A stretch of 64,000 bases of DNA, from NCBI GenBank assembly GCA_963845975.1, contig CAWJUD010000002.1:2046001-2110000 (forward strand). The letters are read 5' to 3'. The notes below the pieces were generated by a model. That model was not told the DNA's origin, ran no database searches, and saw only the letters and a program-made list of their open reading frames with translations. How positions within the stretch are numbered: the first letter of the stretch is position 1; the number at the start of each line of letters is the position of its first letter. Made by a program: the position numbers and the translations under genes. This document shows, piece by piece, positions 55,920 to 64,000 of this stretch. Source of the stretch: JBEKIK01 sp963845975 (GTDB lineage: Bacteria; Planctomycetota; Planctomycetia; Pirellulales; Thermoguttaceae).

Positions 55920-55946
55920 AAGGACACACGGCAAGTCCTGGCGGAA

Positions 55947-56144
55947 CTACAACGGTTTGACGTTCTCGGCACAGGGGCCTTTCGGACCTCGGCCTTCCGT
56001 GTAGGACACTTTTTGTCCTTCATGCAGTTCGTCGAAACTGACGTCTTGGAGGCTCGATGAGTGGAAAAACAGGTCTTTTTCCTTACCCGTATTGATGAAC
56101 CCAAAGCCCTTGTCCGTTAATTTTTTGATGATGCCTTCAGCCAT
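55947..56144 (-). CDS. cold-shock domain protein
   Basis: The 65-residue protein (start MAEGIIKKLTDKGFGFINTG at 56144) is a CSD protein with RNP1-like KGFGFI and RNP2-like DLFFHSSSL. It binds single-stranded nucleic acid as an RNA chaperone. A longer frame to 56234 has no family match. Confidence 0.9.
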   Translation of the reverse strand: MAEGIIKKLTDKGFGFINTGKEKDLFFHSSSLQDVSFDELHEGQKVSYTEGRGPKGPCAENVKPL

Positions 56145-56318
56145 TTGTACGTTTCCCGTAGTAATTGATTGAACTGACGCCGCTCGGCTTACGATTGCCG
56201 ACTGGTCATCTGTTGGTTGAAAGAAGTGTACCACGTCATGGTGTCATTACGCAAGTGGGGTAACAAAAGCAGGCAAGTAGAGTCAAGAAAGGCAGGATGA
56301 AACCTCTTGTCGTGCTGG

Positions 56319-56558
56319 CTAGCGGGGACAAAGCCACCTATTTTTGAGCTTCTTGGGTTTTGGGACGGGATTTAGGAAGGATTCGGCACGTTCGATACAG
56401 CCGTCCAACTCTTCGTCGTATTGTTCAGCCACAAAATCCCTCACCAAATCCGAACGCTCGCCACTTGGAACATAGCCGTAGGTGTCCATCCAGACGGCAT
56501 TGAATTCGTTTTCGGTGATCTTCATTAACACTGTTTCCAGTTTGTTCCGCTTGAGCAT
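56319..56558 (-). CDS. small hypothetical protein
   Basis: I do not recognise this 79-residue acidic and helical protein (core ITENEFNAVWMDTYGYVPSG, then RSDLVRDFVAEQYDEELDGC). I chose the ATG at 56558; a later ATG at 56525 (MKITENEF) is also possible. There is no domain match by eye. Codon usage looks like coding sequence. Confidence 0.5.
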   Translation of the reverse strand: MLKRNKLETVLMKITENEFNAVWMDTYGYVPSGERSDLVRDFVAEQYDEELDGCIERAESFLNPVPKPKKLKNRWLCPR

Positions 56559-56782
56559 GGATCTCTCTCTTTCAGTTCGACTCCACCGCCTCCTGGGCAG
56601 GCACGATCGACTCAGGTACACGAACTTACCCTATTATACTACTTGGGAGCGGGGTAGACCAGTAACTATTCCGAAAACATATCTACATGAAGTTCACGAA
56701 GGGCGCGAAGAAAAAGAGAGGTTGGCAAGCCATAGCGGTTTAAAAACTGTTGATACCCGCTACTCATTCTTAGACGCACCGC

Positions 56783-56818
56783 TTCAAGAACCGGCGCTAC
56801 CCGAGTGTTCAACCCACT
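56783..56818 (-). repeat. 36-bp repeat identical to the glycosyltransferase gene end
   Basis: This non-coding stretch matches 56930-56965 with a single mismatch. There, the repeat encodes the final codons and stop of the glycosyltransferase (HSGSAGS). Here it is not part of a gene. The second copy is 147 bp away. Confidence 0.8.
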
Positions 56819-56866
56819 ATGGTGCCTATTCCCCTAAAGTGTTGCCGGTGGGACGATGGCATTCAT

Positions 56867-56890
56867 CATGCCCACGCTAGCGTGGGCATG
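56867..56890. repeat. 24-bp CATGCCCACG palindrome, copy 4
   Basis: CATGCCCACGCT and AGCGTGGGCATG form a perfect palindrome, followed by GCACCC, as in other copies. Confidence 0.85.
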
Positions 56891-56930
56891 GCACCCAACA
56901 GGCACCCAACCGGCAATAACTTGCAGCGGT

Positions 56931-58085
56931 TCAAGATCCGGCGCTACCCGAGTGTTCAACCCACTCTAGTGCACGGCGGGCGATTTCGAAGGCTGCATTG
57001 GGTCTGCCCAGGCGCCGGGAATTGATTTTCATTTGGGCCAGGCGGGCGGGATCGTCGAGGAGCTTTGTGATCTTGTGGGAGAGCGTGGCAATGTTGTTGA
57101 TTTTGATGGCCGCCGCATTTTCCAAGAGGAAATCGGCGTTGCGATATTCCTGGCCGGGGATGGGATTGACTATGGCCAGGACCGCCCCCCGGGCCAGGAC
57201 CTCCGAGGTGGTCAGTCCGCCGGGTTTGGAAAGCACTACATCGGCCGCGGCCATGAGTTCATCGATTTGCTCGGTGAAGCCAAGAATCTTTACCCGGTGC
57301 CGCTGGGGGGCCTCGACGTGGTCCAGGCGGGCTTTCAGTTCCTCGTTCCTGCCGGCAACGACCACAATCTCCAAGGGCCGAGGAACCGAGAAGAGGCCAA
57401 GCAACAGGCTTTCGACCGGGCCCAGGCCAAACCCGCCGGCGAGCTGCAGGACGACCGGCCGGTCGGAGCCCAAGCCTTGGCGTTGGCGGCAAGTCTGGCA
57501 GTCCTTTTCCTGGGAAAACACGGGGTGGATCGGGATGCCGGTCACTGTGATGTCGGATTCGGGCACGCCCCAGTAGGCAAGGTAGGCCGCTCCCTCGTCG
57601 GTGGCCGCGAAGTAATGGTCGCAGGGCTGGTTGACCCACAGGCGGTGCGTCTCGAAGTCAGTCGTCACGGTGAGTTGAGGCGTGGTGATCTGTCCTTTGC
57701 GGCGGAGAGAGGCAATGATCTCGGCCGGCAAAAAATGGGTGTTGACGACCACGTCCCACGATTCGTCGCGAAGCAGTTTGAGGAAGCGGCCTAGGTTCAG
57801 GCGCTCGATCGCCAGGCGGAGGCGGTCGCTCTTGTGCTGCGGCGAGGGCTGCCGGTCCATCATGTCGTAGACGTAGCCCAGCACGTACGGGGCCTTGTTC
57901 ACCAGGTCGAAGTAGGCTTGGGCATATAAGCGGCGAAAGGCGGCGTTGGTGAGTTCCAAGACATCGATGTTTTTGACCAGGGCCTGGTTATCGAGTTGGC
58001 GCAGGGCCAGTTCGACGGCCTGCGCGGCCCGCATGTGCCCACCGCCCACCGAGGCGGAAAGGACGAGGATTCGCTTGGCTGGCAT
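56931..58085 (-). CDS. MGDG-synthase-like glycosyltransferase
   Basis: A 384-residue GT-B glycosyltransferase of the MurG/MGDG/UgtP group. N-terminal motif ILVLSASVGGGHMRAAQAVE (lipid acceptor side), MGDG_synth core FETHRLWVNQPCDHYF, and the nucleotide-binding half with LQLAGGFGLGPVES and VLSKPGGLTTSEVLARGAVL. It probably adds sugar to a diacylglycerol or similar lipid at the membrane. The start MPAKRILVLS at 58085 is preferred. The last codons fall in a dispersed repeat (see findings). Confidence 0.8.
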   Translation of the reverse strand: MPAKRILVLSASVGGGHMRAAQAVELALRQLDNQALVKNIDVLELTNAAFRRLYAQAYFDLVNKAPYVLGYVYDMMDRQPSPQHKSDRLRLAIERLNLGRFLKLLRDESWDVVVNTHFLPAEIIASLRRKGQITTPQLTVTTDFETHRLWVNQPCDHYFAATDEGAAYLAYWGVPESDITVTGIPIHPVFSQEKDCQTCRQRQGLGSDRPVVLQLAGGFGLGPVESLLLGLFSVPRPLEIVVVAGRNEELKARLDHVEAPQRHRVKILGFTEQIDELMAAADVVLSKPGGLTTSEVLARGAVLAIVNPIPGQEYRNADFLLENAAAIKINNIATLSHKITKLLDDPARLAQMKINSRRLGRPNAAFEIARRALEWVEHSGSAGS

Positions 58086-58188
58086 GTGGAACTCCCTTGA
58101 GAATTTCATATCGAAAATGAGAATTTATAGACTATGGATTGTAAACCGGCATTACCCATAAAGAGAAGGTCATAAAGACGCGGCCGGT

Positions 58189-59721
58189 TCACTCTTCCTT
58201 GTTTTCGCTTGTAGCGGGCTTTTCGCCTTTTGCCACCGTCCAGTCGCGGCGCTGGCGAGAACTGGGGATGCCCATGGACTTGCGATATTTGGTCACCGTG
58301 CGCCGCGCGACCGTCAGACCGTGTGCGACCATTTCTTTTACCAACTGTTCGTCGCTTAGGGGATGCTGCTTGTCTTCCTTGTCGATGATTTCCTGGAGTT
58401 TCAATCGCACGGCGTCCCAGGCCACTTCTTCGCCGCCGGCGCTTACGGTGCCGCCGCAGAAAAAGCGCTTCAAGGGAAAGATGCCCCGGGGCGTTTGAAT
58501 CCACTTGTCATCGACCGCCCGGCTTACGGTGGTCACGTGCACGCCCACCTTGTCTGCGATCTGTTGCATCTTCAGCGGCTCGATGGATTCGGGGCCCTTG
58601 TTTAAGAATTCGGTTTGATGATCGACGATCGCCTGGGCGACCCTGGTAAGCGTGTTGCGGCGCTGCTCTATGGAGTCGATGAGCCATTGGGCCGAATTGA
58701 CCTTCCGCTTGATGTATTCCCGGGTTTCTTCGCTGGTCTCGGGATTTTGCAGCAACTGGCGATAGTAGGCGCTGATGTGCAGGCCAGGCGTGCGGCTGTC
58801 TTCCAAGCGCACGCGGTAGCGGCTGTATTCATCCTGCTCGACGAACACGTCGGGCGTGACCGGGGGCACCGGCACGTTGGTAAAATCGGCGCCCGGCTTG
58901 GGATTCAGCTTGCGCAATTCGACCAAGACTTTATGAATCAACTCCACCGAATATCCCGTCCGCCGGCTGATGATCGGCAAGCGGTTGTGTTCCAGGTCTT
59001 CCAGATGGCTGGATATTAAGGTTTTTAATTCTTCGTAATAAGGTATGCCAGGTATCAATTGCAAGAGCAGGCATTCCTTGAGATCCTTGGCGCCCACGCC
59101 GGGCGGATCGAGTTTTTGCACCAGGCTAAGGGCCTGCTGGATCATAGCCAGGTCGTCTTTGCTGGGATTGGGGCCCAACAGGTCTTCCAGACGCCCCTGG
59201 AGGTACCCGTTGCTGTCGAGATTGGCGATGATCCTGTCGGCCAAGGCGCGGATTTCCGGGTCCAGTTCGAACCAGCCGAGTTGATCGTAAAGATAATCTT
59301 GCAGCGATTGCGGCCGGGCGACCATGTTTGCCATGGCGTCGAGTTTGCGCTCGCCGGCTTCGTCGATCTGCTCGCGCGACAGGTGGGTGCGTTCCTCGAA
59401 ATGGTCGGGCCACTGCTCGTCCATTTTTAAGAGCCGCTCGAAATCGCCCTCGTGAGAGTGCGTTTCGTCGATGACCAATTCCCGCTCTTCTTCAGAGGGG
59501 GCGTCAGGGGCTTCGTGCTCGGCCAATTCTTCCGGCTCGGGCGGAAGTTCCTGCTCCTCTTCTTCCAGCACTTCCAGCACCGGATTCTCTTCCATCTCCT
59601 GCTCGATCCGCTCTTGCAGGGCCAAGATGGGCAACTGCAAAATCTCCATCGACTGGATCATCCGCGGCGCCAGCACCTGCTTTTGCACCATCCTGAGATC
59701 TTGACCGAGCGACAGACGCAT
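58189..59721 (-). CDS. rpoN: RNA polymerase sigma-54 factor
   Basis: The 510-residue protein has the Gln/Leu-rich region I (LAPRMIQSMEILQLPILALQ), an acidic region II (about 48-110), the core-binding domain, the HTH (IADKVGVHVTTVSRAVDDKW) and the RpoN box variant ARRTVTKYRKSMGIPSSRQR. Sigma-54 needs activator ATPases. It is downstream of recR in the same direction with a word-rich gap. Confidence 0.97.
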   Translation of the reverse strand: MRLSLGQDLRMVQKQVLAPRMIQSMEILQLPILALQERIEQEMEENPVLEVLEEEEQELPPEPEELAEHEAPDAPSEEERELVIDETHSHEGDFERLLKMDEQWPDHFEERTHLSREQIDEAGERKLDAMANMVARPQSLQDYLYDQLGWFELDPEIRALADRIIANLDSNGYLQGRLEDLLGPNPSKDDLAMIQQALSLVQKLDPPGVGAKDLKECLLLQLIPGIPYYEELKTLISSHLEDLEHNRLPIISRRTGYSVELIHKVLVELRKLNPKPGADFTNVPVPPVTPDVFVEQDEYSRYRVRLEDSRTPGLHISAYYRQLLQNPETSEETREYIKRKVNSAQWLIDSIEQRRNTLTRVAQAIVDHQTEFLNKGPESIEPLKMQQIADKVGVHVTTVSRAVDDKWIQTPRGIFPLKRFFCGGTVSAGGEEVAWDAVRLKLQEIIDKEDKQHPLSDEQLVKEMVAHGLTVARRTVTKYRKSMGIPSSRQRRDWTVAKGEKPATSENKEE

Positions 59722-59829
59722 AAATGGAGATTAGGGGTTAGAGGCTAGAGGTTAGATTTTATGTTTTGATGTTTGGTCTTACACACTTTTTTTATTGCAA
59801 ACTGGAATTTGCAATCAATTTTTTTTCTT

Positions 59830-60429
59830 TTAAAACGCTTGCCGGCCGCTGATCGCATCGGCCAGTATCTCCTTATTAGCAAATTCTAGCACACTTCCGG
59901 ATGTAATACCTCGGGCAAGCCGGGTGATTTTAAGCGGCAAATTGCTTAAAAGGTTGGAAATGTGCAATGCCGTGCCATCGCCCTCCATCGTAGGGTTGGT
60001 GGCCATGATCACTTCCTTAAAATTACCATTGCGAATCCGGGCGACAAGTGCCTCGATAGTTAGTTGGTCCGGCCCGATCCCTTCCAAAGGGGCAATTCGT
60101 CCGAGGAGCACGTGATATAAGCCTCGGTATATACCCGCCTGTTCCAACGCAATCAGGTCTCGCGGCTGTTCCACGACGCATATTACATCCTGTTCCCTTT
60201 TTGGGTCCCGGCAGATGGCGCACTGATCTTCTTCCGATAAATTGTAACAAGTCCGGCAATATCGGACATTTTCTTTTACCGACCGAATCGCCTCGGCCAA
60301 GGCCAGGGCCTCGTTGCGATTGGTGCGCAAAATATGGTATGTCAGCCGTTCAGCCGATTTCCGGCCGATGCCCGGTAGTTTGGCAAACTCGTTGATCAGA
60401 TTGATTACCGATTGAGTAAGCTCGGCCAT
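59830..60429 (-). CDS. recR: recombination protein RecR
   Basis: A 199-residue RecR: HhH (LPGIGRKSAERLTYHIL), zinc finger CRTCYNLSEEDQCAICRD, Toprim (VICVVEQPRDLIALEQAGIY) and C-terminal LARGITSGSVLEFANKEIL. It acts in RecFOR gap repair. It is part of the dnaX-ybaB-recR order common in bacteria. Confidence 0.97.
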   Translation of the reverse strand: MAELTQSVINLINEFAKLPGIGRKSAERLTYHILRTNRNEALALAEAIRSVKENVRYCRTCYNLSEEDQCAICRDPKREQDVICVVEQPRDLIALEQAGIYRGLYHVLLGRIAPLEGIGPDQLTIEALVARIRNGNFKEVIMATNPTMEGDGTALHISNLLSNLPLKITRLARGITSGSVLEFANKEILADAISGRQAF

Positions 60430-60594
60430 GGTTTAGTTTTCAGTTGTCAGTTTACAGTTTTAAGTCATTCAGATATAAGACGTCGGCTTTAATGGCTTTG
60501 AAACGGGAGGACGAGGTAGATTGAAGCAAACTAAACCCTGAATACTTTCTGTCGCCCTTCACTGTTCACTAATTCAGCCTTCAACCCTCATTCT

Positions 60595-60969
60595 TTATCC
60601 CTTATTTTCTTCTTCTTCCGATCCGGCAAACTTTTCCAATGCCTCCTGAATACTACTGGGCAGGGGAATGCCGCCGGTCAGTTCTTTCATGGTTTCGGCG
60701 TGCATCTGCTTGCCCTTGGCGATGGCCTGATTAACGGCCGCGGTTACCAGGTCTTCCAGCAATTCACGGTCGCCTTGAGCCAGCAGTTGTGGATCGATGT
60801 GACAGCGTAAAACTTCCATCAGCCCGTTGACTTCGATTTCCACCATTCCGCCCCCGGATGAGCCCATAACGCGGTGATTTTTCATGGCCTCGGTGATTTG
60901 CCCCATGTGGCTGCTTATTTGCGAAGCCTGTTTTATGAGCGCGGCGAGATTGGAAATACCTTTAAACAT
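60595..60969 (-). CDS. YbaB/EbfC nucleoid-associated protein
   Basis: The 124-residue protein has the YbaB core: LAALIKQASQISSHMGQITE, VEIEVNGLMEVLRCHIDPQL and LEDLVTAAVNQAIAKGKQMH. It forms a DNA-binding dimer. The position between dnaX (65 bp) and recR is canonical. Confidence 0.93.
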   Translation of the reverse strand: MFKGISNLAALIKQASQISSHMGQITEAMKNHRVMGSSGGGMVEIEVNGLMEVLRCHIDPQLLAQGDRELLEDLVTAAVNQAIAKGKQMHAETMKELTGGIPLPSSIQEALEKFAGSEEEENKG

Positions 60970-61034
60970 GGCAGTAGTGTTTATTCTAAAAGATTATAAC
61001 AAAATGCAGTGGCAGGCGAGTTGGCTTTTATTTT

Positions 61035-62773
61035 TCAGTTTGGCGGTTCCACGCGAGTAGGCGTTGCTCCGAACAATTCCGCCGCTTTTTGCAGCATCGG
61101 ATGCTTGGAGATTTCCAGCATCTTCTGATGCTGCGACACGGGTTTGGCGGGCGTTGCGGAGGCTTTTTCGCCCGACTGTTCCGCATCAATAATAAATTCT
61201 ACTCGAATCCGCCGACCGGTCGTCTCGGTCAAGGCCTGTTCGAACCGGGCAACCTGTTCGGGCCGTTCGCAAAACGTCTTGGCCATAGCATACCCCGATT
61301 TGAAGCTAATGACCAGACGGTCCGGCGCGGAAATTGCCATGCGGTCAAATTGCCTGGCATGCTCGACCGCCATCCCTGAAAGGCGCGACAATGCCCGATC
61401 CCAGATTTCCTCCGCGTTTTCAGGAGTAAACGCTATCTCGGGCCCATCCGAAGATGCAGGAGGCGGGGATGAAACAGGGGGGATTATGGGCGATTCAATG
61501 TTTTTTTTTCCACCGCTTTCACTGCTTGCCTGGGGAGTGGCCATTGTTGCCGAGCCTGGCCGCGCCACAATCCCCCCGCTTGCCGGGACGCCGCTACGCA
61601 ATTCCGCAATCAATGCCGGCAGTTCGTCGAGATCTTCGAGATGGCAGATCCTTACCAAGGCCAACTCCGCCAAAATCCGCCCCTGTGTGCTGTATCGCAT
61701 CCGCGAAAGGGTCTGATCGAGAATTTGCATCACTGCCAGGATGGTTTGCAGACCCAACTTTTTACCGGCCTCAAAGATGTCTTTTGCGCTGGATGGCGCC
61801 GCGTATAAAAACGATTCCGCGGCGCAACCCGCCGCCGCGGCCATGCAATCGCGGAAATAACCGAACAATTGCTCGATAAGCAGGGCTGCATCCACTCCCG
61901 CATGCAGTGCGGCGTCGAAATCGGCCAAGACCGCCGCGGCCTGACGATCCACGATGTGCCGAACCATGCCCGCCAGCAGCGAGTCGCCGGCCGTACCCAA
62001 CATGCCGTTTACGTCCTCCAGGGTGATCCGCCCCGGCGAAAAGGCCAGCAATTGTTCCAAGAGCGATTGGCTGTCGCGCATCGATCCGGCCGCTCGCCGG
62101 GCGAGCACTTCCAGGGCCTCCGCATCGGCTTGGACGCCTTCGGCATCGACGATCTGGCGGAGGCGCGCGGCTATGGATTGCGTCAAAATCCCGGCAAAAT
62201 CGAACCTCTGGCACCGCGAAAGAATAGTGACGGGAATTTTAGTGGGTTCGGTCGTGCAAAAGATGAATTTTACGTGCTCCGGCGGTTCTTCCAGCGTTTT
62301 CAGCAAGGCGTTGAAGGCCTCGCGCGTGAGCATGTGCACTTCGTCGATAATATAGATTTTAAACCGCGACCGGCTGGGCCGAATATTGACGTTCTGCCTT
62401 AGCTGGCGGATTTCGTCGATCCCGCGGTTGCTTGCCCCGTCGATTTCCAGCACGTCCACGTCGTCCCCGCCGCTGATGCTTTGACAGGTATCGCATTGGT
62501 TGCATGGTACGGGTGCCGGGCCTTTTTCGCAGTTTAAGGCCTTTGCCAAAATACGCGCCGCCGATGTTTTGCCCACTCCCCGGCGCCGGTAAATAGATAA
62601 GCATGGCCGACCCGATTGGTGGCTATGGCATTGGAAAGCGCCTGGGCCACGTGTTCCTGGCCCACGAGCTCCTCGAAAACCTGGGGCCGATACCGCCGCG
62701 CGACAACCATATACTGCTGTTGCCGGGCGGTTTCTTCTTGAGGCGATTGCTTATCGGCTGGCGAATTTGACAT
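61035..62773 (-). CDS. dnaX: DNA polymerase III gamma/tau subunit, frameshift in the P-loop
   Basis: The N-terminus MSNSPADKQSPQEE continues RRYRPQVFEELVGQEHVAQA and YLFTGAG, then shifts frame at about 62583. The other frame resumes GVGKTSAARILAKALNCEKG. One base is missing from GGCGCC(C)GGGG, so the P-loop GARGVGKT can be restored. Following are a zinc finger (CNQCDTCQSISGGD), DEVHMLTREAFNALLKTLEE and SRCQRFDF, then the tau-like C-terminus. Repaired length is about 579 residues. Probably a sequencing or assembly indel, since dnaX is essential. Confidence 0.9.
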
Positions 62774-62798
62774 AAGCGAAGGATTCCGGGTTTAGTGT

Positions 62799-62856
62799 TC
62801 AGGGTTCAGGGTTCAGTTTTTGCATTTTCACATGAATTCTAAACCCTGAACCCTGA
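62799..62856. repeat. 15-bp inverted repeat of the CAGGGTT word
   Basis: TCAGGGTTCAGGGTT (62799-62813) and AACCCTGAACCCTGA (62842-62856) are perfect complements separated by 28 bases. Lies between the SRP RNA and the dnaX start, so it could be an RNA structure on the shared transcript, but it is also one of the spacer word blocks. Confidence 0.7.
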
Positions 62857-62875
62857 CCACTGAACCCTTTAAATA

Positions 62876-62991
62876 GCCGGCACCTGATGAGAGGCCCGCC
62901 GCACCTGGGAAAGACTGCTTATGGCTGCTGACTTTCGTCCCTGACCAGGTTTGCAGGTCCCCATTGCAGGGGCCCCTCATCGGATGCCGGC
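62876..62991 (-). ncRNA. ffs: small signal recognition particle RNA (4.5S type)
   Basis: On the minus strand the 116-nt stretch has the conserved SRP domain IV: ACCTGGTCAGGGACGAAAGT, then CAGCAGCC and AAGCAG to CCCAGGTG. The ends pair closely (GCCGGCATCCGATGAGGGGCC with GGCCTCTCATC and GCCGGC). It is directly upstream of dnaX, a common bacterial location. It works with Ffh in membrane targeting. Bounds are approximate by a few bases. Confidence 0.9.
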
Positions 62992-63176
62992 TGGGGATCT
63001 ATCCAATTATTTATCCCTATTTTTACATTTCAAGGCTGAATCGTCAAAGGGGTGTAAAAAAACGCAACAGGTACGCTGTAAAGATCACTGGGGGTATGAA
63101 ACGTATCTTTATGATATAATCACATTTTTCTGTGTGTTCTTTGTTCTTCGTGGAAAAATAATTGGATAAATTGAAT

Positions 63177-63617
63177 ATGAAATCAAAAAGTGAAATTGCC
63201 GTGGAAAAGTTTCTCGAAGGCTACAACTGCGCCCAATCGGTATTTTACTGTTTTTGCGGCGACCTGGGATTCGATAAAAATATCGCCTTAAAACTGGCCA
63301 CCGGGTTCGGCGGCGGCATGGGGCTAAAAGAAGAAGTCTGCGGCGCAGTGAGCGGGGGAATTATGGTGTTGGGCGCAAAATACGGCAGGGGCGAAAACGC
63401 CGATCGTTCGCCCACAGAACTGACCTACAAAAAAACCCGCGAACTCATGGACCGATTCGCCGCCAAACACGGCACATACATTTGCCGTAAATTGCTCGGC
63501 GGCTGTGAATTAACAACCGAAGAAGGGCAAAAGCATTACAAGGATAATGACCTGTTTAACAAAGTTTGCAGGCCCTGCGTTCAGAGCGTGGTGGAAATCC
63601 TTGAAGAAATAATGTGA
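63177..63617 (+). CDS. C_GCAxxG_C_C family redox protein
   Basis: A 146-residue protein with the family motif: YNCAQSVFYCFCGDLG, GFGGGMGLKEEVCGAVSGGI (GCA-like as CGAVSGG), CRKLLGGCELTTEEG and CRPCVQSVVEILEE. The pattern of cysteines suggests metal or redox function, and it is often near membrane or electron-transfer genes. ATG 63177 is chosen. Confidence 0.85.
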   Translation: MKSKSEIAVEKFLEGYNCAQSVFYCFCGDLGFDKNIALKLATGFGGGMGLKEEVCGAVSGGIMVLGAKYGRGENADRSPTELTYKKTRELMDRFAAKHGTYICRKLLGGCELTTEEGQKHYKDNDLFNKVCRPCVQSVVEILEEIM

Positions 63618-63692
63618 AATACTTACGCGTGGGTCCGGTTGCCATGCGCGTATGTAAAGATATAAGTGGCAGGGGATCGGCTAATTTCCGAC

Positions 63693-63911
63693 TCAACCGG
63701 CAATCGTTTTTAAGGCCTCCGCAGACATTTTCCGCACCGTTTCATCCTCATCCTGCATAGCTTTTCGCAGTGCCGGCACGGCCGGTCTGGCCAGCGGGCC
63801 GAATTTTTTCAAGGCCTCGGCCGCTCCGCTGCGGAACTTGGCATCCGGAAAGGCCAGTGCGCGGATCAATATCGGCAGGATTTTATCCGCCGTATTCTCA
63901 ACTGGCGACAA
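63693..63911 (-). CDS. HEAT-repeat protein, short
   Basis: About 72 residues with two HEAT-like repeats: ILPILIRALAFPDAKFRSGA followed by AEALKKFGPLARPAVPALRK, and AMQDEDETVRKMSAEALKTI. The start is TTG at 63909-63911, just overlapping the end of the upstream frame. It may be a fragment of a longer protein if a frame change occurs near 63900. Confidence 0.5.
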   Translation of the reverse strand: MSPVENTADKILPILIRALAFPDAKFRSGAAEALKKFGPLARPAVPALRKAMQDEDETVRKMSAEALKTIAG

Positions 63912-64000
63912 GCTGGACTTGGTAAGCCAGGCTCGCCAGAAATTGTTTTGCCGACGTGTATTCCATAGGCGGAATATCGCGTATTTGTTGATTGAGTTGG
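63898..64000 (-). CDS. C-terminal end of an upstream gene, runs off window
   Basis: The minus strand is open from the window edge to a TGA at 63898-63900, with protein-like sequence IRDIPPMEYTSAKQFLASLA followed by YQVQLVAS. It overlaps the HEAT frame start by 14 bp, so the two may be translationally coupled, or may be one gene with a frameshift. Family not recognised. Confidence 0.4.
   Translation of the reverse strand, partial: QLNQQIRDIPPMEYTSAKQFLASLAYQVQLVAS

Larger units (their letters stand above)
55305..55946. other. 642-bp repeat-containing spacer
   Basis: Between convergent rtcB and the cold-shock gene. It contains a block of GCAAATTG/GCAATTGC words (55315-55352), the 20-bp direct repeat at 55425-55521 and a hairpin repeat at 55885-55919, plus CACCGGTTCAAGAACCGTTGCCA-like stretch at 55857-55882. 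No gene is supported; small ORFs here are composed of the repeats. Confidence 0.5.
56559..56930. other. repeat-rich spacer downstream of the glycosyltransferase
   Basis: About 370 bp holding several degenerate copies of CGGTTCAAGA-CCGG and CAAGCCATAGCGGTTTAAAAACTG-like words, the 36-bp repeat at 56783-56818 and the palindrome at 56867-56890. It looks like accumulated REP-type sequence with no gene. Confidence 0.55.

Overview
The window looks like a chromosomal segment of an anaerobic member of the Planctomycetota. I infer this from gene content: a PEP-CTERM protein, Ser/Thr kinase with TPR tail, ECF sigma factor next to a giant FecR/VIT/VWA/TPR membrane protein, beta-barrel proteins, and spacers full of short repeated words. 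GC content is moderate. No rRNA or tRNA was recognised. Genus cannot be read from the sequence.

Layout. 1-1000: remains of two insertion sequences. 1050-3339: overlapping HD-GYP genes, one with an intact and one with a degenerate active site. 4061-5314: PEP-CTERM protein with GloVer-type repeats. 5732-8328: an intact IS66 element with matching terminal inverted repeats and a perfect 8-bp target duplication. 8803-24737: a 16-kb minus-strand gene cluster, the most interesting part. 25281-29660: unknown zinc-ribbon protein, ECF sigma factor, protein kinase. 29878-33103: two exported proteins. 33568-43723: ECF sigma factor and a 3186-residue putative anti-sigma protein. 44166-47522: small DUF2007-like protein, porin, exported TPR-like protein. 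47602-52049: mtnA, purE, ald, der. 52498-55304: family-4 uracil-DNA glycosylase, archease, RtcB. 55947-62773: cold-shock protein, glycosyltransferase, rpoN, recR, ybaB, dnaX, with the small SRP RNA just upstream of dnaX. 63177-64000: C_GCAxxG_C_C protein, HEAT-repeat protein and the tail of another gene.

The 16-kb cluster reads, in transcription order: MvhD-like protein, methylenetetrahydrofolate reductase MetF, a degenerate glutamate-synthase FMN-domain protein, a normal glutamate-synthase FMN-domain protein, a glutamine-amidotransferase/GXGXG glutamate-synthase subunit, HdrC, HdrB, an HdrA N-terminal piece fused to NuoE, NuoF, a NuoG/HydA-type ferredoxin fused to the rest of that HdrA plus a second HdrA, a second MvhD, and MetV. 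Several neighbours overlap by ATGA. The MetF/MetV/HdrABC/MvhD set matches the electron-bifurcating methylenetetrahydrofolate reductase known from Moorella, but here an NADH dehydrogenase (HydABC/NuoEFG-like) module is spliced into HdrA. My inference is an NADH-linked flavin-bifurcating complex joining C1 metabolism, ferredoxin/NADH and possibly glutamate synthesis.

Five genes or gene parts are broken by small frameshifts (two in the HdrA fusion, one each near 32740, 47460 and 62583). Their number and their position in short G/C runs suggest residual assembly indels rather than true pseudogenes. Intergenic spacers carry several repeat families: a 24-25 bp CATGCCCACG palindrome (four copies), a 35-bp hairpin (two copies), a 36-bp repeat that forms the 3' end of a gene, and near-tandem words such as GATTAGGG and CAGGGTT.
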